From the NCBI RefSeq assembly GCF_003426815.1, contig NZ_QKYK01000004.1:1-64000 (forward strand): DNA of 64,000 bases, in the 5' to 3' direction. The translations under genes and the position numbers were made by a program. Of this stretch, positions 25,609 to 34,073 are shown one piece after another. The notes beneath the pieces are model-generated. The model was not told the DNA's origin and did no database searches. It worked only from the letters and a program-made list of their open reading frames with translations. Position 1 is the first letter of the stretch. The number at the start of each line of letters is the position of its first letter. This DNA is from Desertimonas flava (GTDB taxonomy: Bacteria; Actinomycetota; Acidimicrobiia; Acidimicrobiales; Ilumatobacteraceae).

Positions 25609-26706
25609 ATGACTCCGCCGACCCCTTCCGCGGCCATCGCGAGCGTGCAGAATCCGCAGGCCGTGCTGACCCCGCTGACGGCATCGGCCATCTTCCTCGT
25701 CGCCACGATCGCGGCGGGACGGGAGGACGACGTCCGCGCCGTGCTCGCCGACCTGAGCGGACTGCAGCGCACGGTCGCCTTCCGCGAGCAGAACGAGGGC
25801 CTCGCGCTCGTCACCGGGATCGGATCGGACGCATGGGACCGCCTCTTCAGTGGGCCCCGGCCCGCCGAATTGCACCCGTTCGTCGAGCTGCGGGGCGACC
25901 GCCACCACGCCGCGTCCACCCCGGGCGACCTGCTGTTCCACATCCGGGCCGAGCGCGCCGACCTCTGCTTCGAGCTCGCCACGCTGATCACCGATGCCCT
26001 CGGCGACGCGATCACCGTCGTCGACGAGGTCCACGGATTCAAGTACTTCGACGCCCGCGACCTGCTCGGCTTCGTCGACGGGACGGAGAATCCCGAGGGG
26101 GCCGCTGCTGAGGCTGCCGTCAGCATCGGTGACGAGGACCCCGACTTCGCCGGGTCGAGCTACGTCATCGTGCAGAAGTACCTCCACGACATGACGGCGT
26201 GGAACTCCATCAGCGTCGAGGAGCAAGAGCGCGTCATCGGCCGCCGGAAGCTGTCCAACGTCGAGCTGTCCGACGACGTCAAACCGGCCAATTCCCACGT
26301 GGCGCTCAACGTGATCACCGACGACGACGGCACGCAACGGCAGATCCTGCGCGAGAACATGCCGTTCGGCTCGGTCGGGGCGAAGGAGTTCGGCACCTAC
26401 TTCATCGGCTACGCGTCGACGCCGAGCGTCATCGAACGGATGCTGCGGAACATGTTCCTCGGCGACCCGCCCGGCAACACCGACCGCATCTTGGACTTCT
26501 CCACGGCGATCACCGGCTCCCTCTTCTTCGTCCCGTGCGCCGACTTCCTCGACGACCCGCCCGGGCCCCCGGCGCCGGCCGCCGCGCCCGAGCCCGCCGC
26601 CTCCACCCGCAGCGGCGGTGACGGGTCGCTCGGCATCGGCAGCCTCCGCCCCACCACCGCGTCCACCACGAGCTCGACCAGCACCGTCAAGGAGAACCCT
26701 TCGTGA
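25609..26706 (+). CDS. DyP-type peroxidase with encapsulin cargo-loading peptide
   Basis: A 365-residue dye-decolourising heme peroxidase. The family GxxDG motif is GFVDGTENP. The proximal heme His is in ANSHVALNV, and the distal-side Arg is in QILRENMPFG. After the catalytic domain a Pro/Ala-rich linker leads to DGSLGIGSLR, the consensus cargo-loading peptide for family 1 encapsulins, followed by a Ser/Thr-rich tail of 18 residues. The gene directly precedes the encapsulin shell gene with a four-base overlap. The enzyme is therefore expected to be packed inside the shell and to act in oxidative-stress or peroxide chemistry. Confidence 0.96.
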   Translation: MTPPTPSAAIASVQNPQAVLTPLTASAIFLVATIAAGREDDVRAVLADLSGLQRTVAFREQNEGLALVTGIGSDAWDRLFSGPRPAELHPFVELRGDRHHAASTPGDLLFHIRAERADLCFELATLITDALGDAITVVDEVHGFKYFDARDLLGFVDGTENPEGAAAEAAVSIGDEDPDFAGSSYVIVQKYLHDMTAWNSISVEEQERVIGRRKLSNVELSDDVKPANSHVALNVITDDDGTQRQILRENMPFGSVGAKEFGTYFIGYASTPSVIERMLRNMFLGDPPGNTDRILDFSTAITGSLFFVPCADFLDDPPGPPAPAAAPEPAASTRSGGDGSLGIGSLRPTTASTTSSTSTVKENPS

Positions 26707-27506
26707 ACAACCTGCACCGCAGCCTCGCCCCGATCTCTGACGTGGCGTGGGACCAGATCGAAGACGAGGCCCGCCGCACGTTCACGCGCAACCTCGCCGG
26801 CCGGCGCGTGGTCGACGTCGAGGGACCGTCAGGCGACACCCTCTCGGCCGTCGGCACGGGCCACCTCCGTGCGCTCGCCGAGACGTCCGACGGCGTGATC
26901 GCCCACGCGCACGAGGTCCAGCAGGTCGTGCGTCTGCGGGCGCCCTTCACCGTCACACGCGAAGCCGTCGACGCCGTGGAGCGGGGCGCCCAGGACTCCG
27001 ACTGGCAGCCCGTCAAGGACGCTGCGCGCCAGATCGCCTTCGCCGAGGACCGGATGATCTTCAACGGATCCCCGGCGGCGGGCATCGAGGGACTGATCCC
27101 CTCCAGCTCGAACGCGCCGGTGGCCCTGCCGGGGAACGCCGCCGACGTACCCGACGCCGTCGCCAAGGCCATCAGCGAGCTGCGTTTGGCGGGCGTCGAC
27201 GGCCCATACAGCCTGTTGCTGTCGGCCGACGCCTACACGGCGATCGCCGAAGCGACGGCGCACGGCTACCCGATCCTCAACCACGTCTCCCGCCTCCTCG
27301 GTGACGGCGAGACGGTGTGGGCCCCGGCCCTCGAGGGGGCCCTGCTCGTGTCCCGCCGCGGCGGCGACTATCAGCTGCACCTCGGTCAGGACCTCTCGAT
27401 CGGCTACCTGTCGCACGACGCCGAGACGATCCAGCTCTACCTCCAGGAGTCGCTGACGTTCCTCGCCTTCACGGCCGAAGCGAGCGTTCCCCTGCCCACC
27501 GCCTGA
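26703..27506 (+). CDS. Encapsulin shell protein (family 1)
   Basis: A 267-residue HK97-fold nanocompartment protein, the usual length for T=1 encapsulins. It begins NNLHRSLAPISDVAWDQIED with ARRTFTRNLAGRRVVDVEGP, the conserved N-terminal helix that binds cargo peptides. Later blocks include EDRMIFNG, GIEGLIP and the E-loop region LRAPFTVTREAVD. GTG start inside the DyP stop, with AAGGAG ten bases upstream. It assembles a protein shell that holds the DyP peroxidase. The 3' end overlaps the convergent ATP-grasp gene by 70 bases. Confidence 0.96.
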   Translation: MNNLHRSLAPISDVAWDQIEDEARRTFTRNLAGRRVVDVEGPSGDTLSAVGTGHLRALAETSDGVIAHAHEVQQVVRLRAPFTVTREAVDAVERGAQDSDWQPVKDAARQIAFAEDRMIFNGSPAAGIEGLIPSSSNAPVALPGNAADVPDAVAKAISELRLAGVDGPYSLLLSADAYTAIAEATAHGYPILNHVSRLLGDGETVWAPALEGALLVSRRGGDYQLHLGQDLSIGYLSHDAETIQLYLQESLTFLAFTAEASVPLPTA

Positions 27507-28441
27507 TCGGCAGCACGGGACTCGGCGCCCATCAGATGGCGCGCCACCGCCCGGGCGATCGGCTGACCGGTGTGGGCCTCGTAGTAGCTGTAGGCCGGGC
27601 TGGGATTGACCTCGAAGCAGAACGTGTCGCCATCGGGCGTGAACCGGAGATCGATCCCGGCGAACGCCAGGCCCAGGTCGGCGGCGAGCCGGCGGCAGCG
27701 CCCGGCCAGGTCGTCGCCGATGTCGTACGCCCGGAGAAGGGCGTCGTGACCGCGTTGTGACGCGTACCGGTAGTCGGTGTCCGGGGAGTCGATGCGCGTG
27801 GCGAACACCTCGTCACCGATCGTGTGGACGCGCACGTCGAACCCGGCGACGTGCTCCTGGAACTGGACGGGGCACGCCCCGAGGGCGTCGGCGCGCTCCA
27901 GGTCGTCGGCCGTCACGTCGGTCACGATCGACCGCACACCACTGATCGACTTGTACACCACCCGTCCGTGACGCGAGCAGAAGTCGCGAACCTGCGCCGC
28001 GTCGTTGCAGATCAGCGTGGCGGGCACGCGGAAGCCGTGGCGGGCGATCAGCTGTGCCTGGTAGGGCTTGGACCCGTTCGATCCCATGACCCGGACGCGG
28101 TTGACGACGCGCGCGTCGGCGACGTCCATCCACGCCACCAGCTGGTCGTGCAGCCGGCGACATCGGCGGCGGCGTGGCGAGTCGGCCGGATCGTCGTCGA
28201 GCTCGGGCAACAGGCGATCGTCCATCAGCCGGGCGTAGACGCCGGTGAACGCCTCCAGCTCGTAGCGGTGTCCGGAGACGCAGAGCCAGCCGGTGATCCG
28301 ACCGCCGGCGACCGCCCAGACGAGCCGCGACGTCTCGAACTGCCGCTGGTTGAACACCACGGTGGGGGCGCCGAGGTCCTCCAGCTGATCGACGACGCGA
28401 GCCACCGGCGGCTCGGTCGGGATGCCACAGACGAGGATCAC
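27437..28441 (-). CDS. RimK/MvdD-like ATP-grasp ligase
   Basis: A 334-residue ATP-grasp protein. It has a Rossmann-like N-terminal domain (VILVCGIPTEPPVARVVDQL), central VYKSISG as the ATP-binding Lys strand, and a C-terminal metal-binding FEVNPSPAYSYYE. The pattern resembles RimK and the MvdC/MvdD RiPP maturases, which couple a carboxylate to an amine using ATP. It starts at GTG inside the stop of the 28438 gene (GTGA) and is the last gene of a three-gene operon. About 35 extra C-terminal residues lie in the overlap with the encapsulin gene. Substrate is unknown; the upstream protease-fold protein is the obvious candidate (inference). Confidence 0.82.
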   Translation of the reverse strand: MILVCGIPTEPPVARVVDQLEDLGAPTVVFNQRQFETSRLVWAVAGGRITGWLCVSGHRYELEAFTGVYARLMDDRLLPELDDDPADSPRRRRCRRLHDQLVAWMDVADARVVNRVRVMGSNGSKPYQAQLIARHGFRVPATLICNDAAQVRDFCSRHGRVVYKSISGVRSIVTDVTADDLERADALGACPVQFQEHVAGFDVRVHTIGDEVFATRIDSPDTDYRYASQRGHDALLRAYDIGDDLAGRCRRLAADLGLAFAGIDLRFTPDGDTFCFEVNPSPAYSYYEAHTGQPIARAVARHLMGAESRAADQAVGRGTLASAVKARNVSDSWR

Positions 28442-29187
28442 GACCCCGCCCGCCTCGCGCCCAACGTGTCGGCCAGGGCGGCGACGGTCTCGTCGCCCCC
28501 CGCGCGCAGATCGGGCAACGGCGTGACACCGTCCACGGCGTGGGTCCCGTCGGCGAACGCCACGCCGAGCAGCGGGCAGCCCGACAGCCGCGCCAACCGG
28601 CGGAAGGCGGCGACCTCCTCGGGGTCGAGGTCGTCACGGCAGAACACGGCGTCGCCGACGACGATCACGTCCTCGAGCAATGGGGCGTGGGGGCCGGCGG
28701 GCAGCCATCCACCGTCCCTTGTCACGTGGTCGGCATCGGAATCGACGTACACCGGCGCGCACGGCACGCCGGCCTCGGCGGCGAGTGACGCCCACTCCGC
28801 CGGCGAACGCCACGCACCACCGAGTCCCCTGGGGTCGGGAGGGTTCACGACGGCACCGGGGAGCGACGCCAGCCAGCTCATCACCAGGGCGGACATCTCC
28901 TGGAGGCCGTACAGGCGGTCGTCCGAGACGAGCGGCTCCACGATGGCCGGAGACAGGAAGCTGAGACGGTTGAGCGTCCCCCGGAGCTCGGCGCTGTCGA
29001 TCGTGCGGCCGTCGACGAGCTCGAGGAGCGTCGTGACGCCATCGTCGTCGATGCGATGGGTCCACCGGGCGCCGACGAGGTCGACGTCCACCACGACCTG
29101 CAACGGCTCGAGCCCGAGGCCGACGAGACCCGCCGCGGCCCACCGGGCCGCCTCGTCGGCCTCGGGCGCGATCACCAACCACGCCAT
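28438..29187 (-). CDS. Unrecognised protein resembling a partial ATP-grasp (pre-ATP-grasp) domain
   Basis: A 249-residue soluble protein. It starts MAWLVIAPEADEAARWAAAG and continues LRGTLNRLSFLSPAIVEPL, then GLQEMSALVMSWLASLPGAV, then VNPPDPRGLGGAWRSPAEW and LAAEAGVPCAPV. The order (Rossmann-like start, an Arg strand, a conserved NPP before an AEAGVP helix) is like the front half of an ATP-grasp enzyme, but I see no ATP-binding Lys strand or metal-binding acidic motif. It lies eight bases after the protease-fold gene and overlaps the full ATP-grasp gene by four, so the three are co-translated. It may be a partner or docking subunit (inference). Confidence 0.75.
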   Translation of the reverse strand: MAWLVIAPEADEAARWAAAGLVGLGLEPLQVVVDVDLVGARWTHRIDDDGVTTLLELVDGRTIDSAELRGTLNRLSFLSPAIVEPLVSDDRLYGLQEMSALVMSWLASLPGAVVNPPDPRGLGGAWRSPAEWASLAAEAGVPCAPVYVDSDADHVTRDGGWLPAGPHAPLLEDVIVVGDAVFCRDDLDPEEVAAFRRLARLSGCPLLGVAFADGTHAVDGVTPLPDLRAGGDETVAALADTLGARRAGS

Positions 29188-29195
29188 GGGCGCCG

Positions 29196-31112
29196 TCAGC
29201 CCGGGGCGCGATACATCGGGCGCCGGCCGCGGTTGCGGTCGGCCTCGCGGCCGAGGGGGCCACGACCGAGGTCGGGCCGCAGCGTTCGCGGGATGAAGTG
29301 CTCCGAGCCCGACTTGGCCGCCCGGTCGTCGCAGCCGCACCCGCCGCCACCGCCGCAGCCGCACTCGACGTCGGTGCAGCAACACAGCCCGAGCAGGATC
29401 GTCTCGTCCTGGGGGCAGACGATGCGCACGTAGGCGATGTCGGTCCCCTCGATCGTGAGCGTCTGCTCCACCATCTGCGTCGGTGTCATCGTCGCGGTGC
29501 CGGCGAGCGTGCCGTCGCTGTTGTAGGCCTCCATCGTGGCCGGCTGGGAGAAGTGCACGAGGGTCGCCTGCACGGTGGGACATCCGCGATCGAGCTTGAT
29601 GTCGGTGGTCCAACCGGCGTTGAGGCCGGTGAACGGACCCCAGTTGACGATCTCGGTCGCCGGCAGCGAGGCGCCGTTGTAGTCCGACACGTGCACGGAG
29701 AAGGGCGGCGCCACCACCGGGTTGGCCCCCGGGCCCGGCATCAACGCCGTGAACTCCACGCACGGAGGGCGCCGGCGACGGCGGGCCCCAGCGCGCGCCG
29801 CGGCGGCACCGGCCCGCGTCCCGATCGGTCCCCGGGTGACGGGCGGCTGCCCGCCGAACACCGGCGGCTGTCCACCCCCGGCCACGGGTGGCTGCCCGCC
29901 GAACACCGGCGGTCCACCGCGCTCCCACGGATTGCGTTCCCACGGGTCGTAGCCCTCGAACTGGCCGAACTTCTCGTACGCCCACTCCTTCCACTCCTTG
30001 ATGTACTCCTTCAGCCGCTCCTTGACCTCGAACTCCTTGGTCTCGAGCTTCTCGATCTTGAAGTGCTTCTCGTCGAGGAACTCCTTGACGATCTCCTTCT
30101 CCCACTTCTTGATGCCCGTGCAGATCGACACGTCGAGGGCGGACAGCACGGCGGCGATCTGGTTGGCCACGCCGACGGTGCCCGACGAGTTGCCGGCGAA
30201 GTAGAGGCCGACGACGTTGTTCGACGCGTCGACGACGACCGAGCCCGAGTCGCCCTTCTTGCCGAAGAAGGCGCTCTGTGCGGAGTCGTTGACGATGCGG
30301 ATCTGGTCGGTGAAGGTGACCACGCCCAGGCCGTCGCCGTAGTCGACGTTCGTCGTGTAGTCCACGGCGGTGACGGTTCCGTGGGTGAGCTCGGTGGTCC
30401 GCCCTCGCTTCCGGACGGCCATCGAGTTGGTCGCCACGGCGGTCCCGTTGACGTCGCCGATCTCGAGGATCTCGCAGACGTGGGGACGGCCGGCGATCGA
30501 CGAGACGGCCGCGTCGACGCTGGACGTGAGCTGGGCCCGGACCAACGCGCCCACCTGGTCGCCGGGGCAGCTCCCGCCATCCACCCTGCTCGGTTGCGCC
30601 ATCGTGTTGCCGACCGCCCACGAGTCGTCGACGCACATCACGTGGAAGTTGCTGAGCATCATCGGATCGTTCGTCGCGTTGTCGCGGACGATGCACCCGA
30701 GCGTCCCGACGAACACGTAGTTGCCCGCCTCAGGCACATCGGGTGGCTCGAGGTGGATCGAGCGGCACGGGCCGATGCTCATCCCTCCCTCCAGCGTGGC
30801 GTACGTGGTGGCGTCGACGAGGGGGGCGATGTCTTCGAGTCGGATCGCGCCCATCAGCTGCATCGGCTCGATGACCTCTTCGATGACGTCGGTCGGGATG
30901 CCGTTGATATCGGCCGGGATCCGCTGCTTGGCCGGTACGTCCTTCTTCTCGCTGACGGTCACGACGATCGCGATCGTCCCCGTGTCGACGCCATCGGTGA
31001 CCTTCGTGCCGGTGAAGACACCGGTGACGTTGGCCAGACCGAGCAGGTCCTGCTCGTTCTCCGCCTTGACCCGGCTGACTTCCTGGCGGCGCCGGTTCTG
31101 GTCCTCTGCCAT
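29196..31112 (-). CDS. Trypsin-like protease-fold protein with coiled linker and Cys-rich C-terminal domain
   Basis: A 638-residue protein without a signal peptide. Residues 1 to about 85 hold the prodomain-like pattern ANVTGVFTGTKVTDGVDTG to IPADINGIPTDVIEE. Residues 100 to 330 are a chymotrypsin-fold domain with a triad in order: NFHVM (His), SSVDAAVSS (Asp) and KKGDSGSVVVD (Ser). Then come a Lys/Glu-rich helix of about 60 residues, a Gly/Pro linker with repeated QPPVFGG/QPPVAGG units, a run of Arg, and a beta-rich domain of 130 residues ending LLGLCCCTDVECGC and a Gly/Cys stretch. The start at 31112 is supported by GGGAGGGAG upstream. The operon with two ATP-grasp-like genes suggests it is modified or acts as partner (inference). 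Confidence 0.8.
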   Translation of the reverse strand: MAEDQNRRRQEVSRVKAENEQDLLGLANVTGVFTGTKVTDGVDTGTIAIVVTVSEKKDVPAKQRIPADINGIPTDVIEEVIEPMQLMGAIRLEDIAPLVDATTYATLEGGMSIGPCRSIHLEPPDVPEAGNYVFVGTLGCIVRDNATNDPMMLSNFHVMCVDDSWAVGNTMAQPSRVDGGSCPGDQVGALVRAQLTSSVDAAVSSIAGRPHVCEILEIGDVNGTAVATNSMAVRKRGRTTELTHGTVTAVDYTTNVDYGDGLGVVTFTDQIRIVNDSAQSAFFGKKGDSGSVVVDASNNVVGLYFAGNSSGTVGVANQIAAVLSALDVSICTGIKKWEKEIVKEFLDEKHFKIEKLETKEFEVKERLKEYIKEWKEWAYEKFGQFEGYDPWERNPWERGGPPVFGGQPPVAGGGQPPVFGGQPPVTRGPIGTRAGAAAARAGARRRRRPPCVEFTALMPGPGANPVVAPPFSVHVSDYNGASLPATEIVNWGPFTGLNAGWTTDIKLDRGCPTVQATLVHFSQPATMEAYNSDGTLAGTATMTPTQMVEQTLTIEGTDIAYVRIVCPQDETILLGLCCCTDVECGCGGGGGCGCDDRAAKSGSEHFIPRTLRPDLGRGPLGREADRNRGRRPMYRAPG

Positions 31113-31157
31113 GTGGGGCTCCCTCCCTCTCGAAGACGCCATCGTCCCCGGGTCGCG

Positions 31158-31412
31158 TCACCGGTGCGTCACGGCTCCTGGGTCACCGAGCGTCGCCAGC
31201 CACCGCTCGACGACGTCCAGGGCGGCCGCGGCACCGACGACGTTGACGGTCCGGCGCCGGCGCCGAGCGACGTCGGGTTGGAACTCGACCCGGATGCGGG
31301 CCGTCGCCGGATCGCCGGATCGATCGTCGGACCGCTCGAACGTGACGCTGAGGCAGCACACGGCAACGAGCGGCTCGCCGCCCCCCGCCGCAGGTGCATC
31401 GGCCGCGTTCAC
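31158..31412 (-). CDS. Hypothetical 84-residue protein
   Basis: A small frame starting at GTG, reading VAVCCLSVTFERSDD, then ARIRVEFQPDVARRRRR and VVERWLATLGDPG. It sits 45 bases upstream of the protease-fold gene on the same strand and may be part of that operon. The beta-rich first half and helical end look protein-like, but there is no ribosome site and no known family. It could also be a chance frame in GC-rich DNA. Confidence 0.45.
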   Translation of the reverse strand: MNAADAPAAGGGEPLVAVCCLSVTFERSDDRSGDPATARIRVEFQPDVARRRRRTVNVVGAAAALDVVERWLATLGDPGAVTHR

Positions 31413-31438
31413 GCCCGCTCACCGTACGTCCGGGCGCG

Positions 31439-32179
31439 TCACCGTGGCGTCAAGCACCCCTCCATCAACCGCTGCAGCTCGGCACCAGGCGCCAGACCCA
31501 GTTCGGTCTCGATCAACCGCGAGTAGCGCCGATACTGGCGGATCGCCGTGGCGTGATCGCCACCGGCCAGGCTCGCCCGGACCAGCAGGGCGTTCGAGGA
31601 CTCGCGCAGCGGGTCGCACTCGACGGCCGCCAGGGCGGCCATCACGGCGAGGTGGTGATCGCCCCGTTGCAGGGCGCCGGCGGCGAGGCGTCCGTAGAGG
31701 AGGACCAGTTCGGCGCGCACCCGCTCGCGCTCGAACACAAGCCACGAGTCCCAGCATCCTGGGAGCAGTTCGCCGCGGATGGTCTCGACCATCAGCGGGT
31801 CGGGCTCCTCACCGCTGTGGCGCAGGCGGCGGGCGGCGAGCTCGACCGAACGGACGTCGACGCCGACGTGGTCGTGCACGCCGAGGTGACCATGGACGAT
31901 CTCGACCACGTCGTGTCCGGCGACGTGGAGCCGCCACAGCGCCGTTCGCAGGTTGGCCGCAGCCCGCTCGTCGGTGGTGTCGGGCCACAACGTCTCGGCG
32001 ACGTACGAGCGCAAGAGGCGTCTGTCGTGCAGGGCGAGGAACGCGATCACCCGCTGGCTCGACGGAGCGACGTCGATCGTCTCGCCGCCGCGGCGCAGGT
32101 CGAAGCCTCCGAGCAATCGGACTTCGTACGCATCAGAGCACCGCGCCTGCGCCGCGCTCTGGACCGACAACGTCGCCAT
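31439..32179 (-). CDS. SARP/BTAD-family transcriptional regulator
   Basis: A 246-residue regulator. The N-terminal winged helix (EVRLLGGFDLRRGGE, LARDR-type FLALHDRRLLRSYVAETLWP, then ANLRTALWRL) is the OmpR-like DNA-binding domain of SARPs. The C-terminal half is the bacterial transcriptional activation domain (BTAD), with CDPLRESSNALLVRASLAGG and YRRYSRLIETELGLAPG. It lacks the NB-ARC and TPR regions of long SARPs. It follows the decarboxylase gene by 71 bases on the same strand; its targets are unknown. Confidence 0.9.
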   Translation of the reverse strand: MATLSVQSAAQARCSDAYEVRLLGGFDLRRGGETIDVAPSSQRVIAFLALHDRRLLRSYVAETLWPDTTDERAAANLRTALWRLHVAGHDVVEIVHGHLGVHDHVGVDVRSVELAARRLRHSGEEPDPLMVETIRGELLPGCWDSWLVFERERVRAELVLLYGRLAAGALQRGDHHLAVMAALAAVECDPLRESSNALLVRASLAGGDHATAIRQYRRYSRLIETELGLAPGAELQRLMEGCLTPR

Positions 32180-32250
32180 GACAGCCCCGTGCTCTCTTCG
32201 GACCCTCCTACGAGTCAGGAGTCGTCGCCGGGACCGCTGATACGCGCCCG

Positions 32251-33396
32251 TCAGATGTAGTGCTCGGCGAGCGGGGCGAAGCCGTTGAAGCCGACCGAGC
32301 TGTACGTCGTGGTGTACGCGCCGGCCGACATGATGTCGACCATATCGCCCTCGGCCAGTTCGAGCGGGAGCTGGTAGTCGGCCTTCTCGTAGAGTACGTC
32401 GGCCGAGTCGCACGTGGGACCGGCGATGGCCACCGGACCGACTGGGCCGCCGTCGCGATTCGTGCGCAGGCGATAGCGGATGGCCTCGTCCATCGTCTCG
32501 GCGAGACCGTGGAACTTGCCACAGTCGAGGTAGACCCAGCGCGGCTCGTCCGGCGCTCGCCGGGCGACCAGCACGACCTCGCTGCGCAGCACGCCGGCAT
32601 CGGCGACGAGGTAGCGGCCCGGCTCGACCATCAGGTCGGGCAGCTGATCCCCGAACGCGCCGTCCAGCGCCTTGCCGATGGCCGTGCCGTACTCGCCGAG
32701 CGACGGCGCCGCTTCCCGGTAGGAGCCGGGGAGCCCACCGCCGAGGTTCACGAACGACGGTGCCGCGCCGCCATCACGCGCCCGGTCGAAGACGCCGGCG
32801 ACCACGCCGAGCGGCTCGTCCCAGGCGGCGGCGTTGCGCTGCTGCGACCCGACGTGGAACGAGATGCCGCACTCCGAGCCGGCGTTCGTGGCGTCCACGA
32901 GCAGGCGGGCCGCCTCGTCAGGCGTGCAGCCGAACTTGCGAGTCAGCGGCCAGTCGGCCGTCGCCCCGTCGTACCGCACGCGGACGCAGACGGAACTGCC
33001 GGGGGCGACCGACAGCACCTTGTCGAGCTCCTCGGCGGCGTCGACGGTGTATCGGGTGACCCCCACCGACGCGGCGTAGGCGACGTCGCGCCGCTTCTTC
33101 ACCGTGTTGCCGTAGGACAGGGACCCGGCGACGGCCCCGGCCTCGAGGCACAGGTCGATCTCGGCGGGGCTGGCGACGTCGAAGGACGACCCGACGGCGA
33201 CGAGCCTGCGGAGCACGGCCGGCGCCGGGTTGGCCTTGACGGCGTAGTAGACGACGGCGGCCGGCAGGGCGGTGACGAGCTCGTGGTAGCGATCGGCCAC
33301 GACGTCCACGTCGACCACGACGAACGGGGTCGGTGGGCGTTGCTCGTGGAGGAACTGGTCGAGCTTGGTCGTGGGCTTCACCACCTGGGTCGTCAA
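32251..33396 (-). CDS. Ornithine/lysine-type PLP decarboxylase (group IV, alanine racemase fold)
   Basis: A 381-residue decarboxylase of the eukaryotic-ornithine/DAP family. The PLP Lys is in YYAVKANP (about residue 53), the glycine loop is NLGGGLPGSY, and the active-site Cys/Asp pair is in GPTCDSADVLYE. This points to polyamine synthesis (putrescine or cadaverine), though specificity between ornithine, lysine and other basic amino acids cannot be set from sequence alone. The start is TTG at 33396, fixed by GGAGG six bases upstream. Confidence 0.92.
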   Translation of the reverse strand: MTTQVVKPTTKLDQFLHEQRPPTPFVVVDVDVVADRYHELVTALPAAVVYYAVKANPAPAVLRRLVAVGSSFDVASPAEIDLCLEAGAVAGSLSYGNTVKKRRDVAYAASVGVTRYTVDAAEELDKVLSVAPGSSVCVRVRYDGATADWPLTRKFGCTPDEAARLLVDATNAGSECGISFHVGSQQRNAAAWDEPLGVVAGVFDRARDGGAAPSFVNLGGGLPGSYREAAPSLGEYGTAIGKALDGAFGDQLPDLMVEPGRYLVADAGVLRSEVVLVARRAPDEPRWVYLDCGKFHGLAETMDEAIRYRLRTNRDGGPVGPVAIAGPTCDSADVLYEKADYQLPLELAEGDMVDIMSAGAYTTTYSSVGFNGFAPLAEHYI

Positions 33397-33665
33397 CGGT
33401 CACCTCCCTGCACGGACGTGCGCGCGCCGTTCGCGCCCACGCTGCTCCATCGAGCGCGGCGACGGTATCGCCGCATCGGCGCGAAGTCGCGATGACCCCG
33501 CGAACCGGCGAGTCTGCCGTGGCCGCCCGTGCGGCGCGGCGAATTGTCCGGCGGCCTCGGCGTGCCGCCGGCCTCTCGTCACGAGCGACCGCTACCCGGC
33601 GCCGGAGATGGGTACCCCACTGCCATGACACATGCCAACTCACGGGCAACCAGGCGGTGGGGACG

Positions 33666-33947
33666 ATGACCACCGCCGTGATCGTGGTGGCGATCGCCGT
33701 GACGATCGCCGTCGTCGCCTGGTTCCTGCTCAACCGCCAGCATCCCGAGACCGCGGCCGGTCACGACGAACCGGACCGCCACGGCTCGGCACAGTTCTTC
33801 GGCGACGTCAACGACCGTCCCGGTGATCCCGGCGCGGAAGCCGATGGCGTGGCCGGACCCGGCCAGCCCGCTCCTGGCGCCTCGGCGTCGGCCGTGGACT
33901 CCCCGCAGGGCACGGATCGGGCAGGAGGGCCTGTCGACCGGCGGTGA
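33666..33947 (+). CDS. Small membrane-anchored hypothetical protein
   Basis: A 93-residue protein with one N-terminal helix (AVIVVAIAVTIAVVAWFLL, residues 4 to 22) followed by a polar, Pro/Gly/Asp-rich tail of 70 residues with no predicted fold. It is probably anchored in the membrane with the tail exposed. The frame extends upstream to 33333 but that part is Arg-rich. ATG chosen at 33666. No family recognised. Confidence 0.5.
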   Translation: MTTAVIVVAIAVTIAVVAWFLLNRQHPETAAGHDEPDRHGSAQFFGDVNDRPGDPGAEADGVAGPGQPAPGASASAVDSPQGTDRAGGPVDRR

Positions 33948-34073
33948 TCCGTCGTAGAGGTCGTCGAGATCGTCGCGTGTCGACCGACGGCGACGGACCG
34001 CTCGAGTACGGCGGCGGATCGGTCCCGACCGGCGCCTTCGACGACCGCGATCGAACGGTGGGGCCGGGCCAGC

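Noticed and set aside
31158-31412. RiPP precursor peptide for the ATP-grasp operon
   Set aside because: The 84-residue frame has no leader/core layout or repeated core motif; its CC pair alone is not enough.
33397-33665. An upstream extension of the small membrane protein (frame open from 33333)
   Set aside because: The extension is Arg/Ala-rich and overlaps the decarboxylase start region; the hydrophobic helix begins just after the ATG at 33666.
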